Assembly (NCBI RefSeq): GCF_008704395.1
Contig: NZ_CP023695.1
Span: 5,952,001 to 6,016,000, forward strand
From: Streptomyces alboniger
GTDB lineage: Bacteria > Actinomycetota > Actinomycetes > Streptomycetales > Streptomycetaceae
Length of the DNA: 64,000 nt
Direction of reading: 5' to 3'
Positions 1 to 8,992 of the stretch are shown one piece after another (positions within the stretch are counted from its first letter, which is position 1; each line of letters starts with the position of its first letter). The notes below the pieces were generated by a model. It was given only the letters and a program-made list of their open reading frames with translations, did not search any database and was not told where the DNA came from. A program made the translations under genes and the position numbers.

Positions 1-827
1 GCCTGGTCCGTGGTGACCAGGAGGTTCGCCACGGCCAGGGTGGGCACGGCGGAGCCCTGCTGGGCGTCGGGATAGGCGTCGGCCGGCATCGTCGCGGCCC
101 GGTAGTAGCGCGAGGCGCCGCCCTGCTTGTGCAGCCGGTCGACGAGGTAGCCGAGCTTGACGAGACGGATGTCCATCTTCTTCGAGAGTTCGCGCACGGA
201 GGTGGTGGGCAGTCCGCCCGACCAGAAGAAGGCGTCGATGGAACCGTCCTTCAAAAGGCCCGGCATGGTGTCGATGCCCGCGGACACCGGCTCGATGTCC
301 GCGACCGGGTCGAGGCCCGCGGCGTCCAGCACCCTGTCCGCTATCAGTCGCACGCCCGAGCGGGCCTGCCCCACCGCGACGCGCTTGCCCCGCAGGTCCT
401 CCACGGAGTGGATGTCGGACCCCCGGTCCACCACGAGCTGGACGTAGTCGTCGTAGAGGCGCGCACAGCCCCGCAGGCGGTCCGCCCCCGGGGCCCCGTC
501 GAGGCGGTAGTTCTCCACGGCGTCGGCGGCCGCGATGGTGAAATCGGCCTTCCCTGTGGCGACCCGCTCGATGTTCTGCTGCGACCCCTCGCTGTTGCGC
601 AGGTCCACCTGCACCTTCGGCATGTCCTTGGAGATCGCCGTGCGCAGGAGCTTGCCGTACCGCTCGTAGACGCCGTTCCGCACGCCCGTGCTGAACGCCA
701 TGCGGCCGCTCGGCGAGCTCTCGTCCAGGGGGAGCAGCCACCACATCAGCAGCCCGAACACCACGAGCGCCGCGGCCGAGCCCTGGAGAGCGCGGCGCCT
801 GCTGAGGTGGGTGAGTGCCTTGAGCAT
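1..827 (-). CDS. TAXI-family TRAP transporter substrate-binding protein (3' end cut off)
   Basis: This is an extracytoplasmic solute-binding protein of the TAXI (TRAP-associated extracytoplasmic immunogenic) family, which delivers small organic acids to a TRAP-type membrane permease. The ATG at 827 is followed by a basic stretch (LSRRRALQG) and a hydrophobic segment ending in WWLLP, so a signal anchor or signal peptide is visible. Family features follow: TGVRNGVYERYGKLL, a binding-cleft region NSEGSQQNIERVATGKADF, and later DAFFWSGGLPTTSV. About 275 residues are present and the C-terminus lies outside the window. It is divergent from miaB. No permease gene is visible, so the partner and substrate are unknown. 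Confidence 0.85.
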   Translation of the reverse strand, partial: MLKALTHLSRRRALQGSAAALVVFGLLMWWLLPLDESSPSGRMAFSTGVRNGVYERYGKLLRTAISKDMPKVQVDLRNSEGSQQNIERVATGKADFTIAAADAVENYRLDGAPGADRLRGCARLYDDYVQLVVDRGSDIHSVEDLRGKRVAVGQARSGVRLIADRVLDAAGLDPVADIEPVSAGIDTMPGLLKDGSIDAFFWSGGLPTTSVRELSKKMDIRLVKLGYLVDRLHKQGGASRYYRAATMPADAYPDAQQGSAVPTLAVANLLVTTDQ

Positions 828-966
828 GCGCGCGATCCTGCCAGCCCGCTGACGTGGATGACCAGGGGCGAGGTCACACCGCGCTGCCGCGGGCGGCGTC
901 CCCGGGGCGCTCCGGTCGGAATCGGCGGCCACGCGCGCGTGGCGACCCCGTACCCTGGGGGGCGAG

Positions 967-2457
967 ATGAGCGCGAAGACTTACGAGGTGCGCACCTACG
1001 GGTGCCAGATGAACGTCCATGACTCCGAGCGGCTTTCCGGGCTGCTGGAGGACGCCGGCTACGAACGTGCGCCCGAAGGAGCCGACGGCGACGCCGACGT
1101 CGTCGTCTTCAACACGTGTGCCGTGCGCGAGAACGCCGACAACCGTCTGTACGGCAATCTCGGCCGCCTGGCGCCGATGAAGACCAAGCGTCCAGGGATG
1201 CAGATCGCCGTCGGCGGCTGCCTCGCCCAGAAGGACCGCGACACCATCGTCAAGAGGGCGCCCTGGGTCGACGTCGTCTTCGGCACGCACAACATCGGCA
1301 AGCTGCCGGTCCTCCTGGAGCGCGCCCGCGTCCAGGAAGAGGCGCAGGTCGAGATCGCGGAGTCCCTGGAGGCGTTCCCCTCCACGCTGCCCACGCGCCG
1401 CGAGAGCGCGTACGCCGCATGGGTCTCCATCTCGGTCGGCTGCAACAACACCTGCACCTTCTGCATCGTCCCCGCCCTGCGCGGCAAGGAGAAGGACCGC
1501 AGGACCGGCGACATCCTCGCGGAGATAGAGGCGCTCGTCGGCGAGGGCGTCTCCGAGATCACCCTCCTCGGGCAGAACGTGAACGCGTACGGCTCGGACA
1601 TCGGTGACCGGGAGGCGTTCAGCAAGCTCCTGCGGGCCTGCGGGAAGATCGAGGGCCTTGAGCGCGTGCGCTTCACGTCCCCGCACCCACGCGACTTCAC
1701 CGACGACGTGATCGCCGCCATGGCCGAGACGCCGAACGTGATGCCGCAGCTCCACATGCCGCTCCAGTCCGGCTCCGACCCGGTCCTCAAGGCGATGCGC
1801 CGCTCCTACCGGCAGGATCGTTTCCTGGGGATCATCGAGAAGGTCCGCGCCGCCATGCCGGACGCGGCGATCTCCACCGACATCATCGTGGGCTTCCCCG
1901 GCGAGACCGAGGAGGACTTCGAGCAGACGATGCACGTGGTCCGCGAGGCCCGCTTCGCCAGCGCCTTCACCTTCCAGTACTCCAAGCGCCCCGGCACCCC
2001 GGCCGCGACCATGGAGGGGCAGATCCCCAAGGAGGTCGTCCAGTCGCGCTACGAGCGTCTGGTGGCCCTCCAGGAGGAGATCTCCTGGGAGGAGAACAAG
2101 AAGCAGGTCGGCCGCACCCTGGAGCTGATGGTCGCCGAGGGCGAGGGCCGCAAGGACGGCGCCACGCACCGCCTGTCCGGTCGCGCCCCCGACAGCCGCC
2201 TCGTGCACTTCACCAAGCCGGACACCGCGGTGCGCCCCGGCGACGTCGTGACCGTCGAGATCACCTACGCCGCCCCTCATCACCTGCTCGCCGAGGGGCC
2301 CGTGCTCAACGTGCGCCCCACGCGCGCGGGCGACGCCTGGGAGAAGCGCAACACGGAGGCGGTCGCCAAGCCCGCGGGCGTCATGCTCGGCCTGCCGAAG
2401 ATCGGCGCACCCGAGCCGCTGCCCGTGGCGACGGGGAGCGGCTGCGGCTGCGACTGA
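967..2457 (+). CDS. miaB: tRNA-2-methylthio-N6-dimethylallyladenosine synthase MiaB
   Basis: MiaB is a radical-SAM methylthiotransferase that adds the 2-methylthio group to i6A at position 37 of tRNAs reading UNN codons. The 496-residue protein has all expected parts. An N-terminal UPF0004 domain carries three cluster cysteines (in [16 protein letters not shown] and GGCLAQKD). The radical-SAM motif CNNTCTFC (CxxxCxxC) sits near residue 160, followed by a C-terminal TRAM domain. The tail ends in GSGCGCD, a cysteine-rich extension. The ATG has a G-rich ribosome-binding site (GGGGGGCGAG). MiaA, which makes the i6A substrate, is encoded 1.8 kb downstream, so the two-step pathway is clustered but not in one operon because minus-strand genes intervene. 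Confidence 0.97.
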   Translation: MSAKTYEVRTYGCQMNVHDSERLSGLLEDAGYERAPEGADGDADVVVFNTCAVRENADNRLYGNLGRLAPMKTKRPGMQIAVGGCLAQKDRDTIVKRAPWVDVVFGTHNIGKLPVLLERARVQEEAQVEIAESLEAFPSTLPTRRESAYAAWVSISVGCNNTCTFCIVPALRGKEKDRRTGDILAEIEALVGEGVSEITLLGQNVNAYGSDIGDREAFSKLLRACGKIEGLERVRFTSPHPRDFTDDVIAAMAETPNVMPQLHMPLQSGSDPVLKAMRRSYRQDRFLGIIEKVRAAMPDAAISTDIIVGFPGETEEDFEQTMHVVREARFASAFTFQYSKRPGTPAATMEGQIPKEVVQSRYERLVALQEEISWEENKKQVGRTLELMVAEGEGRKDGATHRLSGRAPDSRLVHFTKPDTAVRPGDVVTVEITYAAPHHLLAEGPVLNVRPTRAGDAWEKRNTEAVAKPAGVMLGLPKIGAPEPLPVATGSGCGCD

Positions 2458-2467
2458 CCTGATGTGA

Positions 2468-2505
2468 GGGCGACCGGACCGGACGGAGCGCGGGGCCGGT
2501 CGCCC
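2468..2505. terminator. Hairpin after miaB
   Basis: GGGCGACCGG at 2468-2477 pairs perfectly with CCGGTCGCCC at 2496-2505 (10 bp stem, 18 nt loop), starting 11 nt after the miaB stop. There is no U-tract. It may attenuate read-through into the next gene, whose start lies 25 bp further on. Confidence 0.4.
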
Positions 2506-2529
2506 AGCAGGCGCGTTACTCTGCGGATC

Positions 2530-3249
2530 ATGCTTGTCGCCGCAGCCGTGTGCCCCTGCCCGCCTCTGCTCGTCCCCGACGTCGCCGCCGGAGCGGCACC
2601 CGAACTGGAGGCCGCGCGCGCGGCGTGCACGGACGCCATCGGGGTCCTCGCCGCCGCCAGGCCCGACCGGCTCGTCGTGGTGGGCCCCGCCGAGCTGAGC
2701 GGGCGCGGACCGCACCCGCAGGGTGCTCGTGGATCCTTCCGGGACTTCGGTGTGGACCTCGACGTACGGCTCGGATCCGCCCAGGGCGACGGCGAAGCGG
2801 CCGAACGCGAGCTTCCGCCGTCGCTCGCCGTGGCCGCGTGGCTGCTCGGACGTACGCGGTGGTCAGCCGCCCCGCTGGAAGGCCTCGGTGTGGGGGAACC
2901 ACTCGCCGCCGAGCGGTGCGTCCAGGTCGGAGGGGAGATCGGTGCCCGGGCGGACCGGGTGGCACTCCTGGTGATGGGCGACGCCAGCGCGTGCCGCACC
3001 TTGAAGGCGCCGGGATATCTCGACGAGCGGGCGGCCGGCTTCGACGCGGAGGTCGGCCGTGCCCTCGGTGCGGCCGACGTGGCGGCGCTGAGGGCGCTGG
3101 ATGCGGAGCTGGCGTACGAACTGAAGGCGGCGGGCCGGGCACCGTGGCAGGTGCTGGCGGGGGCGGCGGACGGCGCGGCGCTGAGCGGCGAGTTGCTCTA
3201 CGAGGACGCGCCGTACGGCGTCGGCTACTTCGTGGCCACCTGGTCCTAG
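2530..3249 (+). CDS. Class III extradiol dioxygenase subunit B-like protein
   Basis: This 239-residue protein resembles the LigB-like domain family (class III extradiol dioxygenase B subunit fold), which also includes MEMO-type proteins of unknown reaction. The N-terminus (MLVAAAVCPCPPLLVPD) and the stretch RLVVVGPAELSG fit that family. I chose ATG 2530 because the upstream in-frame GTG at 2464 would add a poor 22-residue extension read through the miaB hairpin. The gene follows miaB closely and the pair is conserved in Streptomyces as far as I recall. I see no convincing full set of metal ligands, so catalytic activity is uncertain. Confidence 0.8.
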   Translation: MLVAAAVCPCPPLLVPDVAAGAAPELEAARAACTDAIGVLAAARPDRLVVVGPAELSGRGPHPQGARGSFRDFGVDLDVRLGSAQGDGEAAERELPPSLAVAAWLLGRTRWSAAPLEGLGVGEPLAAERCVQVGGEIGARADRVALLVMGDASACRTLKAPGYLDERAAGFDAEVGRALGAADVAALRALDAELAYELKAAGRAPWQVLAGAADGAALSGELLYEDAPYGVGYFVATWS

Positions 3250-3352
3250 TAGCGCAGCCGAAGCACCTCAGCCGCTCAGGCCGGTAACCGCAGCGGCAGC
3301 AGCCAGGGCGCTCGCTCGTGGCCGCCCACGGACACGCGACGAGGGTCGCCGG

Positions 3353-3403
3353 ACATGCGACGACGGCCGCGGAGCAGGGTGCTTCACGGCCGTCGTCGCA
3401 TGT
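3353..3403. terminator. Bidirectional terminator between convergent genes
   Basis: A perfect 17 bp stem (3353-3369 with 3387-3403; arm begins ACATGCGACGACGG) encloses a 17 nt loop that can itself pair (AGCA with TGCT). It lies between the LigB-like gene ending at 3249 and the convergent antitoxin-like gene ending at 3443, as expected of a shared terminator. Confidence 0.75.
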
Positions 3404-3446
3404 CGTGCACGTCGTGCAAGTCGTGCAAGTCGTGCAGGTCGTTCAG
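3402..3446. repeat. Tandem 9-bp repeat, five units
   Basis: The unit GTCGTGCAA occurs five times head to tail at 3402, 3411, 3420, 3429 and 3438. The last base varies (C, A, A, G, G) and the fifth copy has one further change (GTCGTTCAG). The array runs into the last codon of the minus-strand antitoxin-like gene, so slippage here could change its C-terminus. Confidence 0.85.
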
Positions 3447-3748
3447 GGAGCCGGAGGGGGTGACGGGGGCGGGGTGGGCGGAGTGGCACTGCCACCACTG
3501 TCCTTGCCGCCCTCGCCCGTGCCCCTGCCCTTGCTCTGGTCGTGCTCCGCGAGGCGGTCGAGGGCGTCCTTGGCCTTGCCCGTTCCCGCCTGGATCACGC
3601 CGCTGTACTTGCCCTTGGTCCGTTTGTCGACCACCTTCGCGGCCTTGTCCAGGCCGTGGTCGATCTTGTCCCCGTGCTGCTGCGCGAGGTCCGAGACCTT
3701 GTCCTTGGCAGGGGCGAGCTTGGCTTTCAGCTGGTCCAGGAAGCCCAT
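3443..3748 (-). CDS. MT0933/Rv0909-family antitoxin-like protein
   Basis: This is a small 101-residue protein of the MT0933 (Rv0909) antitoxin family. The start MGFLDQLKAKLAPAKDKVSD, the repeated Lys/Asp-rich amphipathic helices and the segment KVVDKRTKGKYS are typical. The C-terminal 40 residues are Gly/Ser then Pro-rich (TPPTPPPSPPPAP). The ATG follows a good ribosome-binding site (GGAAGG on the minus strand). No toxin gene of the usual SRPBCC type lies next to it. The neighbour is an Ala/Glu-rich protein 24 bp upstream in the same direction, so an actual toxin-antitoxin role is not supported here. Confidence 0.8.
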   Translation of the reverse strand: MGFLDQLKAKLAPAKDKVSDLAQQHGDKIDHGLDKAAKVVDKRTKGKYSGVIQAGTGKAKDALDRLAEHDQSKGRGTGEGGKDSGGSATPPTPPPSPPPAP

Positions 3749-3772
3749 GGGGTCACCTTCCCTCGCGGGGAG

Positions 3773-4066
3773 CTACTTGCGGGCGCCCTCACCGGCACCG
3801 CTGTCGGCCGCTTCCTCGGCCGACTGCTGCTTCGGGATGTCCACGCTCTCCGCGGCGGCCGTCTCGGAGGCCTCCGCCGGCTTGTCCGCGGTAGCGCTCT
3901 CGGCGTCCGCAGCGGCCTCGGCAGCGGGCGTCTCCGCGTCCGTGGAGGCCTCGGGAGACCCCTCGGCCTTCTCCGGGTCAGCCGTCGTCGTGGCGGCGGC
4001 CGCATCAGTCGTCGCAGCCTCTTCGCTGTCCTTGGACTTCCGGCGGAACATGGCAAAAACGCCCAT
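3773..4066 (-). CDS. Small Ala/Glu-rich hypothetical protein
   Basis: About 97 residues. A short basic start (MGVFAMFRRKSKDSEE) is followed by a low-complexity acidic stretch of Ala, Glu, Thr, Asp and Pro, ending GAGEGARK. No domain is recognisable. Homologous small proteins in Streptomyces are sometimes labelled gliding motility protein, but nothing in the sequence supports that name. The start could also be the internal ATG at 4051 (MFRRKSK). It is probably co-transcribed with the antitoxin-like gene 24 bp downstream. The composition suggests an intrinsically disordered protein. Confidence 0.7.
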   Translation of the reverse strand: MGVFAMFRRKSKDSEEAATTDAAAATTTADPEKAEGSPEASTDAETPAAEAAADAESATADKPAEASETAAAESVDIPKQQSAEEAADSGAGEGARK

Positions 4067-4248
4067 ATCTACTCCATACGTTACTCGTGTGGGCGAAATC
4101 CCGCCCCGCCCGGTGCGTCCCATTGCGTCGCCCGGGGCATCGGTCCTCGAAACCGGCGGCCGGAACCTCGCAACAGGCAACGACCTGGGGGCCGTACCGT
4201 CACGTAGCTCGTTCGGGAAGTACGCGCGAGATTTGCGAGACTGGGGCG

Positions 4249-5187
4249 GTGAGTAGAGCAGCTCCCGCCCCGCGGGTCATCGCAGTCGTCGGTCCGACCG
4301 CCGCAGGAAAGTCCGATCTGGGCGTTTTCCTCGCCCAGCGCCTTGGCGGCGAAGTCGTCAACGCCGACTCCATGCAGCTCTACCGAGGGATGGATATCGG
4401 CACCGCCAAGCTGACGCCCGAGGAGCGCGGCGGGGTCCCCCACCATCTGCTCGACATCTGGGACGTCACGGAGGCGGCCAGCGTCGCCGAGTACCAGAAA
4501 CTGGCCCGCAAGGAGATCGACCGCCTCCTCGCCGAGGGGCGCTGGCCGATCCTCGTCGGCGGCTCCGGGCTGTACGTCAGAGGCGCCGTGGACCACCTCG
4601 AATTCCCCGGCACCGACCCCGCCGTACGGGCCCGCCTGGAGGAGGAGCTGGAACTGCGCGGCTCCGGAGCGCTGCACGCCCGCCTCGCCGCGGCGGACCC
4701 CGGGGCCGCCCAGGCGATCCTGCCCAGCAACGGCCGACGGATCGTGCGCGCCCTTGAGGTCATCGAGATCACCGGCAAGCCCTTCACCGCCAACCTCCCC
4801 GGCCACGAGTCCGTGTACGACACGGTGCAGATCGGCGTCGACGTGGCCCGCCCCGAACTCGACGAACGCATCGCCACGCGCGTGGACCGCATGTGGGAGG
4901 CGGGCCTGGTCGACGAGGTACGCGCGCTGGAGGCGCGGGGGCTGCGCGAAGGGCGTACGGCGTCGCGGGCGCTCGGCTACCAGCAGGTGCTCGCGGCGCT
5001 CGCGGGGGAGTGCACCGAGGAACAGGCGCGTGCCGAGACCGTACGCGCCACCAAACGCTTCGCGCGCCGCCAGGATTCGTGGTTCCGGCGCGATCCGCGG
5101 GTGCACTGGCTCAGTGGGGCCGTGGCCGATCGCGGGGAACTCCCGGCACGCGCAATGGCGTTGGTCGAACGACCGGTCACAGCCTGA
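4249..5187 (+). CDS. miaA: tRNA dimethylallyltransferase MiaA
   Basis: MiaA transfers a dimethylallyl group to N6 of A37 in tRNA, making the substrate for MiaB. The P-loop VVGPTAAGKSDLG lies near the N-terminus. The substrate motif NADSMQLYRGMDIGTAK and VGGSGLYVRG follow, as does the C-terminal RATKRFARRQDSWFRRD. I chose GTG 4249 (VSRAAPAPRV), giving 312 residues, the family's normal length. Reading from 4087 would add 54 unconvincing residues. Its ribosome-binding site is weak. It leads a group running toward dapF. Confidence 0.95.
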   Translation: MSRAAPAPRVIAVVGPTAAGKSDLGVFLAQRLGGEVVNADSMQLYRGMDIGTAKLTPEERGGVPHHLLDIWDVTEAASVAEYQKLARKEIDRLLAEGRWPILVGGSGLYVRGAVDHLEFPGTDPAVRARLEEELELRGSGALHARLAAADPGAAQAILPSNGRRIVRALEVIEITGKPFTANLPGHESVYDTVQIGVDVARPELDERIATRVDRMWEAGLVDEVRALEARGLREGRTASRALGYQQVLAALAGECTEEQARAETVRATKRFARRQDSWFRRDPRVHWLSGAVADRGELPARAMALVERPVTA

Positions 5188-5276
5188 TCACGTGATGGCA
5201 TCGGGACGCTCCGGCGGTCATCGGGGCACCTGACGCCGTGCCATCATCGACCATCGATCGACAGGTGGAGTCCGAA

Positions 5277-5753
5277 GTGGGAGGGCGCGTGGCGATGGAG
5301 GCCGGCCCTCGTGACACCGCGCATGACGGCGGAGAGCAGCTGAGTCCGGACGGTCCCGACGAGACGCTGGGCGGCGTGACGGACGACGGCCCCGGCGCGG
5401 ACGACATGTCCGCGGACGAGGTCGAGGTCGAGCTGCGCCCGCAGCGACGGCTGCGCATCTGGCAGCTCGCGCCCATCGTGATCCTCGCCGCGGTCGGCTC
5501 CCTGATGTTCGCCTTCCCGCTGGCCTTCGAGTTCGGCGACGGAGGCGCGGTGGTTGCCATGCTCGGGCTGCTGCTCAGCTGCTGCGCCGCCGGCTGGGGA
5601 ATGATGGCCGCCCGCCGGGTGGGGCACACCTGGCCGGGGCTGCCCGAGCGCGGCTCGGGACACCGCCCGGACTGGCGGGTCGTCTCCGCGTACGCTCTGC
5701 TGTTCCTCGGCGCGGCGGTCCTCGCGGTGTGGCGGGTCGCCCGGCTCCGCTGA
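5277..5753 (+). CDS. Small membrane protein, function unknown
   Basis: A 158-residue protein with an acidic N-terminal half (many Asp, Glu and Gly) and a C-terminal half holding about three hydrophobic membrane segments: IWQLAPIVILAAVGSLMF, VVAMLGLLLSCCAAGWGM and a final ALLFLGAAVLAVWRV. The GTG at 5277 is preceded by a strong ribosome-binding site (AGGTGGAG, 6 nt spacing). An earlier GTG at 5238 is in frame but lacks one. It sits between miaA and dapF on the same strand, with 71 bp to dapF. I do not recognise a family beyond conserved actinobacterial membrane protein. Confidence 0.75.
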   Translation: MGGRVAMEAGPRDTAHDGGEQLSPDGPDETLGGVTDDGPGADDMSADEVEVELRPQRRLRIWQLAPIVILAAVGSLMFAFPLAFEFGDGGAVVAMLGLLLSCCAAGWGMMAARRVGHTWPGLPERGSGHRPDWRVVSAYALLFLGAAVLAVWRVARLR

Positions 5754-5823
5754 GACGGCCCCGCCGCAAGCCTCCGCGGCACCGCCCGGACCGAGTGTCG
5801 TACCCACCCCGTACGATCGAGGA

Positions 5824-6702
5824 ATGAGCACGCGGACCGCCTTCCTCAAGGGGCACGGGACCGAGAACGACTTCGTGATCATCCCGGACCCCGACAACGC
5901 CATCGAGCTGCCCCCGGCCGCCGTGGCCGCCCTGTGCGACCGCCGCGCGGGCATCGGCGGCGACGGCGTCCTGCACGTCGTGCGCTCCGCCGCCCACCCC
6001 GACGCCCGCCACCTCGCGGACCGGGCGGAGTGGTTCATGGACTACCGCAACGGCGACGGGTCGATCGCCGAGATGTGCGGCAACGGCGTGCGCGTCTTCG
6101 CCCGGTACCTCCAGCACGCGGGGCACGTCGGTGAGGGCGACCTGGCGGTGGCCACCCGTGGCGGCGTGAAGACCGTGCACATCGCGAAGGCGGAGGCCGG
6201 CGGCGAGATCACCGTGGGGATGGGCAAGGCGCTGCTCCCCGAGGGGGACGTCACCGTGTCGGTCGCGGACCACCAGTGGCCCGCGCTCAACGTGAACATG
6301 GGCAACCCCCACGCGGTCGCCTTCGTGGACGACCTCTCCGAAGCGGGCACGCTCTACGAACCTCCGCTCTTCCGCCCCGCCTCCGCCTACCCGCACGGGG
6401 TGAACGTCGAATTCGTCGTCGACCGCGGCCCGCGCCACGTGGCGATGCGCGTGCACGAGCGCGGCGCGGGGGAGACCCGCTCGTGCGGCACGGGCACGTG
6501 CGCCGTCGCGGTCGCCGCGGCCCGCAGGGACGGCGTGGACCCGGCCGTCACGGGCGCGCCGGTGACGTACACGGTCGACGTGCCCGGAGGACGCCTGGTG
6601 ATCACTGAGCGGCCCGACAGCGAAATCGAGATGACCGGCCCCGCCGTGATCGTCGCCGAGGGTGAGTTCGTGTCCGAATGGCTCGAAACGGCAATCCCAT
6701 GA
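5824..6702 (+). CDS. dapF: Diaminopimelate epimerase DapF
   Basis: DapF converts LL- to meso-diaminopimelate in lysine biosynthesis. Streptomyces walls themselves use LL-DAP, so the meso form here mainly feeds lysine. The 292-residue protein shows the start GHGTENDFVII, the first catalytic cysteine Cys85 in MCGNGVRVFARYL, and the second, Cys221, in ETRSCGTGTCAVAVA. Both halves of the pseudo-symmetric fold are present and the length is only slightly above the usual 270-290. The ATG at 5824 starts a few bases after an ACGATCGAGGA stretch. There is 142 bp to the Rsh gene. Confidence 0.97.
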   Translation: MSTRTAFLKGHGTENDFVIIPDPDNAIELPPAAVAALCDRRAGIGGDGVLHVVRSAAHPDARHLADRAEWFMDYRNGDGSIAEMCGNGVRVFARYLQHAGHVGEGDLAVATRGGVKTVHIAKAEAGGEITVGMGKALLPEGDVTVSVADHQWPALNVNMGNPHAVAFVDDLSEAGTLYEPPLFRPASAYPHGVNVEFVVDRGPRHVAMRVHERGAGETRSCGTGTCAVAVAAARRDGVDPAVTGAPVTYTVDVPGGRLVITERPDSEIEMTGPAVIVAEGEFVSEWLETAIP

Positions 6703-6844
6703 ACTGTCGCTCGAATGGGTGATCCGTTTCACGCTCGGCGAGAGGCGGTCAGTGCCGCGTGATGGGCTCGGTAGCATCAAGCACCGGCCCGGACGGAGTA
6801 CGCCACCGTCCGCACACCGCCGGTCGAAGCAGCCGGAGGTGCCC

Positions 6845-8992
6845 ATGAGTGCGGAGGCCACGAACCCAGCCACGCCCGGCCCCGTGACGCCCGGGGTCCA
6901 GCGAAGGCGCGGCCGCGCCCGTCTCGACCTGCGCAGACTGGGCAGGGCGGCCCTCCTGGGCCCCGCCGCCCGGGACCGGCTTCCCGACGCGATCGGCCAT
7001 GTGGTGGAGGCCCACCGGGCCCATTACCCGGACGCGGACCTGGAGCCCCTGCGCCGTGCGTACGTCCTCGCGGAGTCCTCGCACCGCGGCCAGACGCGCA
7101 AGAGCGGCGAACCGTACATCACGCACCCCCTGGCCGTGACCCTGATCCTCGCCCAGCTCGGCGCGGAGATCACCACCCTGACCGCCTCCCTGCTCCACGA
7201 CACGGTCGAGGACACGGACGTGACGCTCGACCAGGTGCGGGCCGAGTTCGGCGAGGACGTCTGCTACCTGGTCGACGGCGTCACGAAGCTGGAGAAGGTC
7301 GACTACGGGGCGGCGGCCGAGCCGGAGACCTTCCGCAAGATGCTCGTCGCCACCGGCAACGACGTACGCGTCATGTCGATCAAGCTCGCCGACCGGCTGC
7401 ACAACATGCGCACCCTCGGCGTCATGCGTCCCGAGAAACAGGCCCGCATCGCCAAGGTGACCCGGGACGTGCTCATCCCGCTCGCCGAGCGCCTCGGTGT
7501 CCAGGCGCTCAAGACCGAGCTGGAGGACCTCGTCTTCGCGATCCTCCACCCGCAGGAGTACGCCGAGGTCCAAGCCCTCATCGCGGCCAACGCCGAGAGT
7601 GAGGGCGACCCGCTCGGGGACATCGCGGGCGAGGTGCGCGGTGTGCTGCGCGAGGCGGGCATCGCCGCCGAAGTCCTCATCAGGCCGCGGCACTTCGTCT
7701 CCGTCCACCGGGTCCACCGCAAACGCGGCGAGCTGCGCGCCTCGGACTACGGCCGCCTCCTGGTGCTCGTCAACGAAGACGCGGACTGCTACGGAGTCCT
7801 CGGCGAACTGCACACCTGCTTCACCCCGGTCGTCTCGGAGTTCAAGGACTTCATCGCCGTACCGAAGTTCAACCTCTACCAATCGCTGCACACCGCGGTG
7901 GCCCGCCCCGACGGGGAGGTCGCCGAAGTCCTCATCCGCACGCACCAGATGCACCAGGTCGCCGAGGCGGGCGTCGTCGCGCTGCGCAATCCCTACGCTC
8001 CCCCTTCCGAGGACCCCTCCGACAGCGCCGACGACGAGCGCGTGGATCCGACCAGGCCCGGCTGGCTCTCCCGGCTCCTCGACTGGCAGCAGGCCGCGCC
8101 CGACCCGGACACGTTCTGGTCGACGCTGCGCGAAGACCTCGCCCAGGACCGTGAGATCGCCGTCTTCCGCCCCGACGGCGGCACCCTCGGCCTGCCCGCG
8201 GGTGCCAGCTGCGTGGATGCCGCCTACGCCCAGTACGGGGAGGACGCGCACGCCTGCATCGGCGCTCGGGTCAACGGCCGACTCGCCACGCTCAGCACGG
8301 TCCTGAGCGACGGCGACACGGTGCAGCTCCTCATGGGCCAGGACGCCGCCTCCGGGCCCTCGAGCGAGTGGCTGGACCACGCCCGCACGCCCGGCGCGCG
8401 GATCGCGATCCGGCGCTGGCTCACCACGCATCCGACGCCCGCGCCCGCCCCGGCGCCGTCCGCCCAGCGGCCGCCCCAGCAGGCGCCGATGGCCACGCCC
8501 CGCCCGGAGGGCCCGGACACCGGCTCGCGCTCCGCCGCCGCGAGCGCCGTGGTGGACCGCGAGGGCGCGAGCGTGCGCCTCGCGGGGTGCTGTACGCCGG
8601 TGCCGCCCGACGCCATCACCGCCTTCGCCGTGCGCGGTGGCGCCGTCACCGTCCACCGGGCCGGCTGCCCCGCGGTGGCGCGCATGAAGGAAGTAGGGCG
8701 CGCGGAGGTCGGCGTGCGCTGGGGGGACACCGCCGAGTGCCGGGTGACCCTGACCGCCGAATCGTTCGGCCGTGCGCATCTGCTCGCCGACCTCACCGAG
8801 GCGATCGCCCTCGAAGGCGTCGCCATCATCTCCGCGACCGTGGAACCACCCACCCAGCAGCGCGTCCGCCATACGTACACGCTCCAACTCCCGGACGCGG
8901 CGCACCTTCCGGGGCTGATGCGGGCGATGCGGGCCGTGCCGGGCGTGTACGACGTGAGCCGCGCCCAGCATCCGGCGGCCGCGGCCCACTGA
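6845..8992 (+). CDS. rshA: RelA/SpoT homologue RshA-type, (p)ppGpp hydrolase with divergent synthetase
   Basis: This long Rsh protein (715 residues from ATG 6845, ribosome-binding site GGAGGT) controls (p)ppGpp. The HD hydrolase is intact: SHRGQTRKSGEPYITHP, LLHDTVEDT and KLADRLHNMRTL. The synthetase region (DYGRLLVLVNEDADCYGVLG to EVLIRTHQMH) keeps its Asp, the FKDFIA stretch and a Glu. It has EFKD where bifunctional enzymes have RxKD and RelA has ExDD, and Leu in place of the usual Arg after the GV of GVRI. A TGS domain (residues about 440-500), a Cys-rich segment (AGCCTPVPPD, HRAGCPAV) and a C-terminal ACT-like domain follow. It is distinct from the main RelA, which lies elsewhere in Streptomyces. 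Confidence 0.9.
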   Translation: MSAEATNPATPGPVTPGVQRRRGRARLDLRRLGRAALLGPAARDRLPDAIGHVVEAHRAHYPDADLEPLRRAYVLAESSHRGQTRKSGEPYITHPLAVTLILAQLGAEITTLTASLLHDTVEDTDVTLDQVRAEFGEDVCYLVDGVTKLEKVDYGAAAEPETFRKMLVATGNDVRVMSIKLADRLHNMRTLGVMRPEKQARIAKVTRDVLIPLAERLGVQALKTELEDLVFAILHPQEYAEVQALIAANAESEGDPLGDIAGEVRGVLREAGIAAEVLIRPRHFVSVHRVHRKRGELRASDYGRLLVLVNEDADCYGVLGELHTCFTPVVSEFKDFIAVPKFNLYQSLHTAVARPDGEVAEVLIRTHQMHQVAEAGVVALRNPYAPPSEDPSDSADDERVDPTRPGWLSRLLDWQQAAPDPDTFWSTLREDLAQDREIAVFRPDGGTLGLPAGASCVDAAYAQYGEDAHACIGARVNGRLATLSTVLSDGDTVQLLMGQDAASGPSSEWLDHARTPGARIAIRRWLTTHPTPAPAPAPSAQRPPQQAPMATPRPEGPDTGSRSAAASAVVDREGASVRLAGCCTPVPPDAITAFAVRGGAVTVHRAGCPAVARMKEVGRAEVGVRWGDTAECRVTLTAESFGRAHLLADLTEAIALEGVAIISATVEPPTQQRVRHTYTLQLPDAAHLPGLMRAMRAVPGVYDVSRAQHPAAAAH

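Noticed and set aside
874..2715. 613-codon minus-strand frame opposite miaB
   Set aside because: Antisense shadow of miaB, with no ribosome-binding site or motif.
4087..4248. 54-residue N-terminal extension of MiaA
   Set aside because: The extension is rich in Arg and Pro, unlike any MiaA, and the family N-terminus begins at GTG 4249.
6662..6844. 61-residue N-terminal extension of the Rsh protein
   Set aside because: It overlaps the end of dapF, while ATG 6845 has a strong ribosome-binding site and a normal N-terminus.
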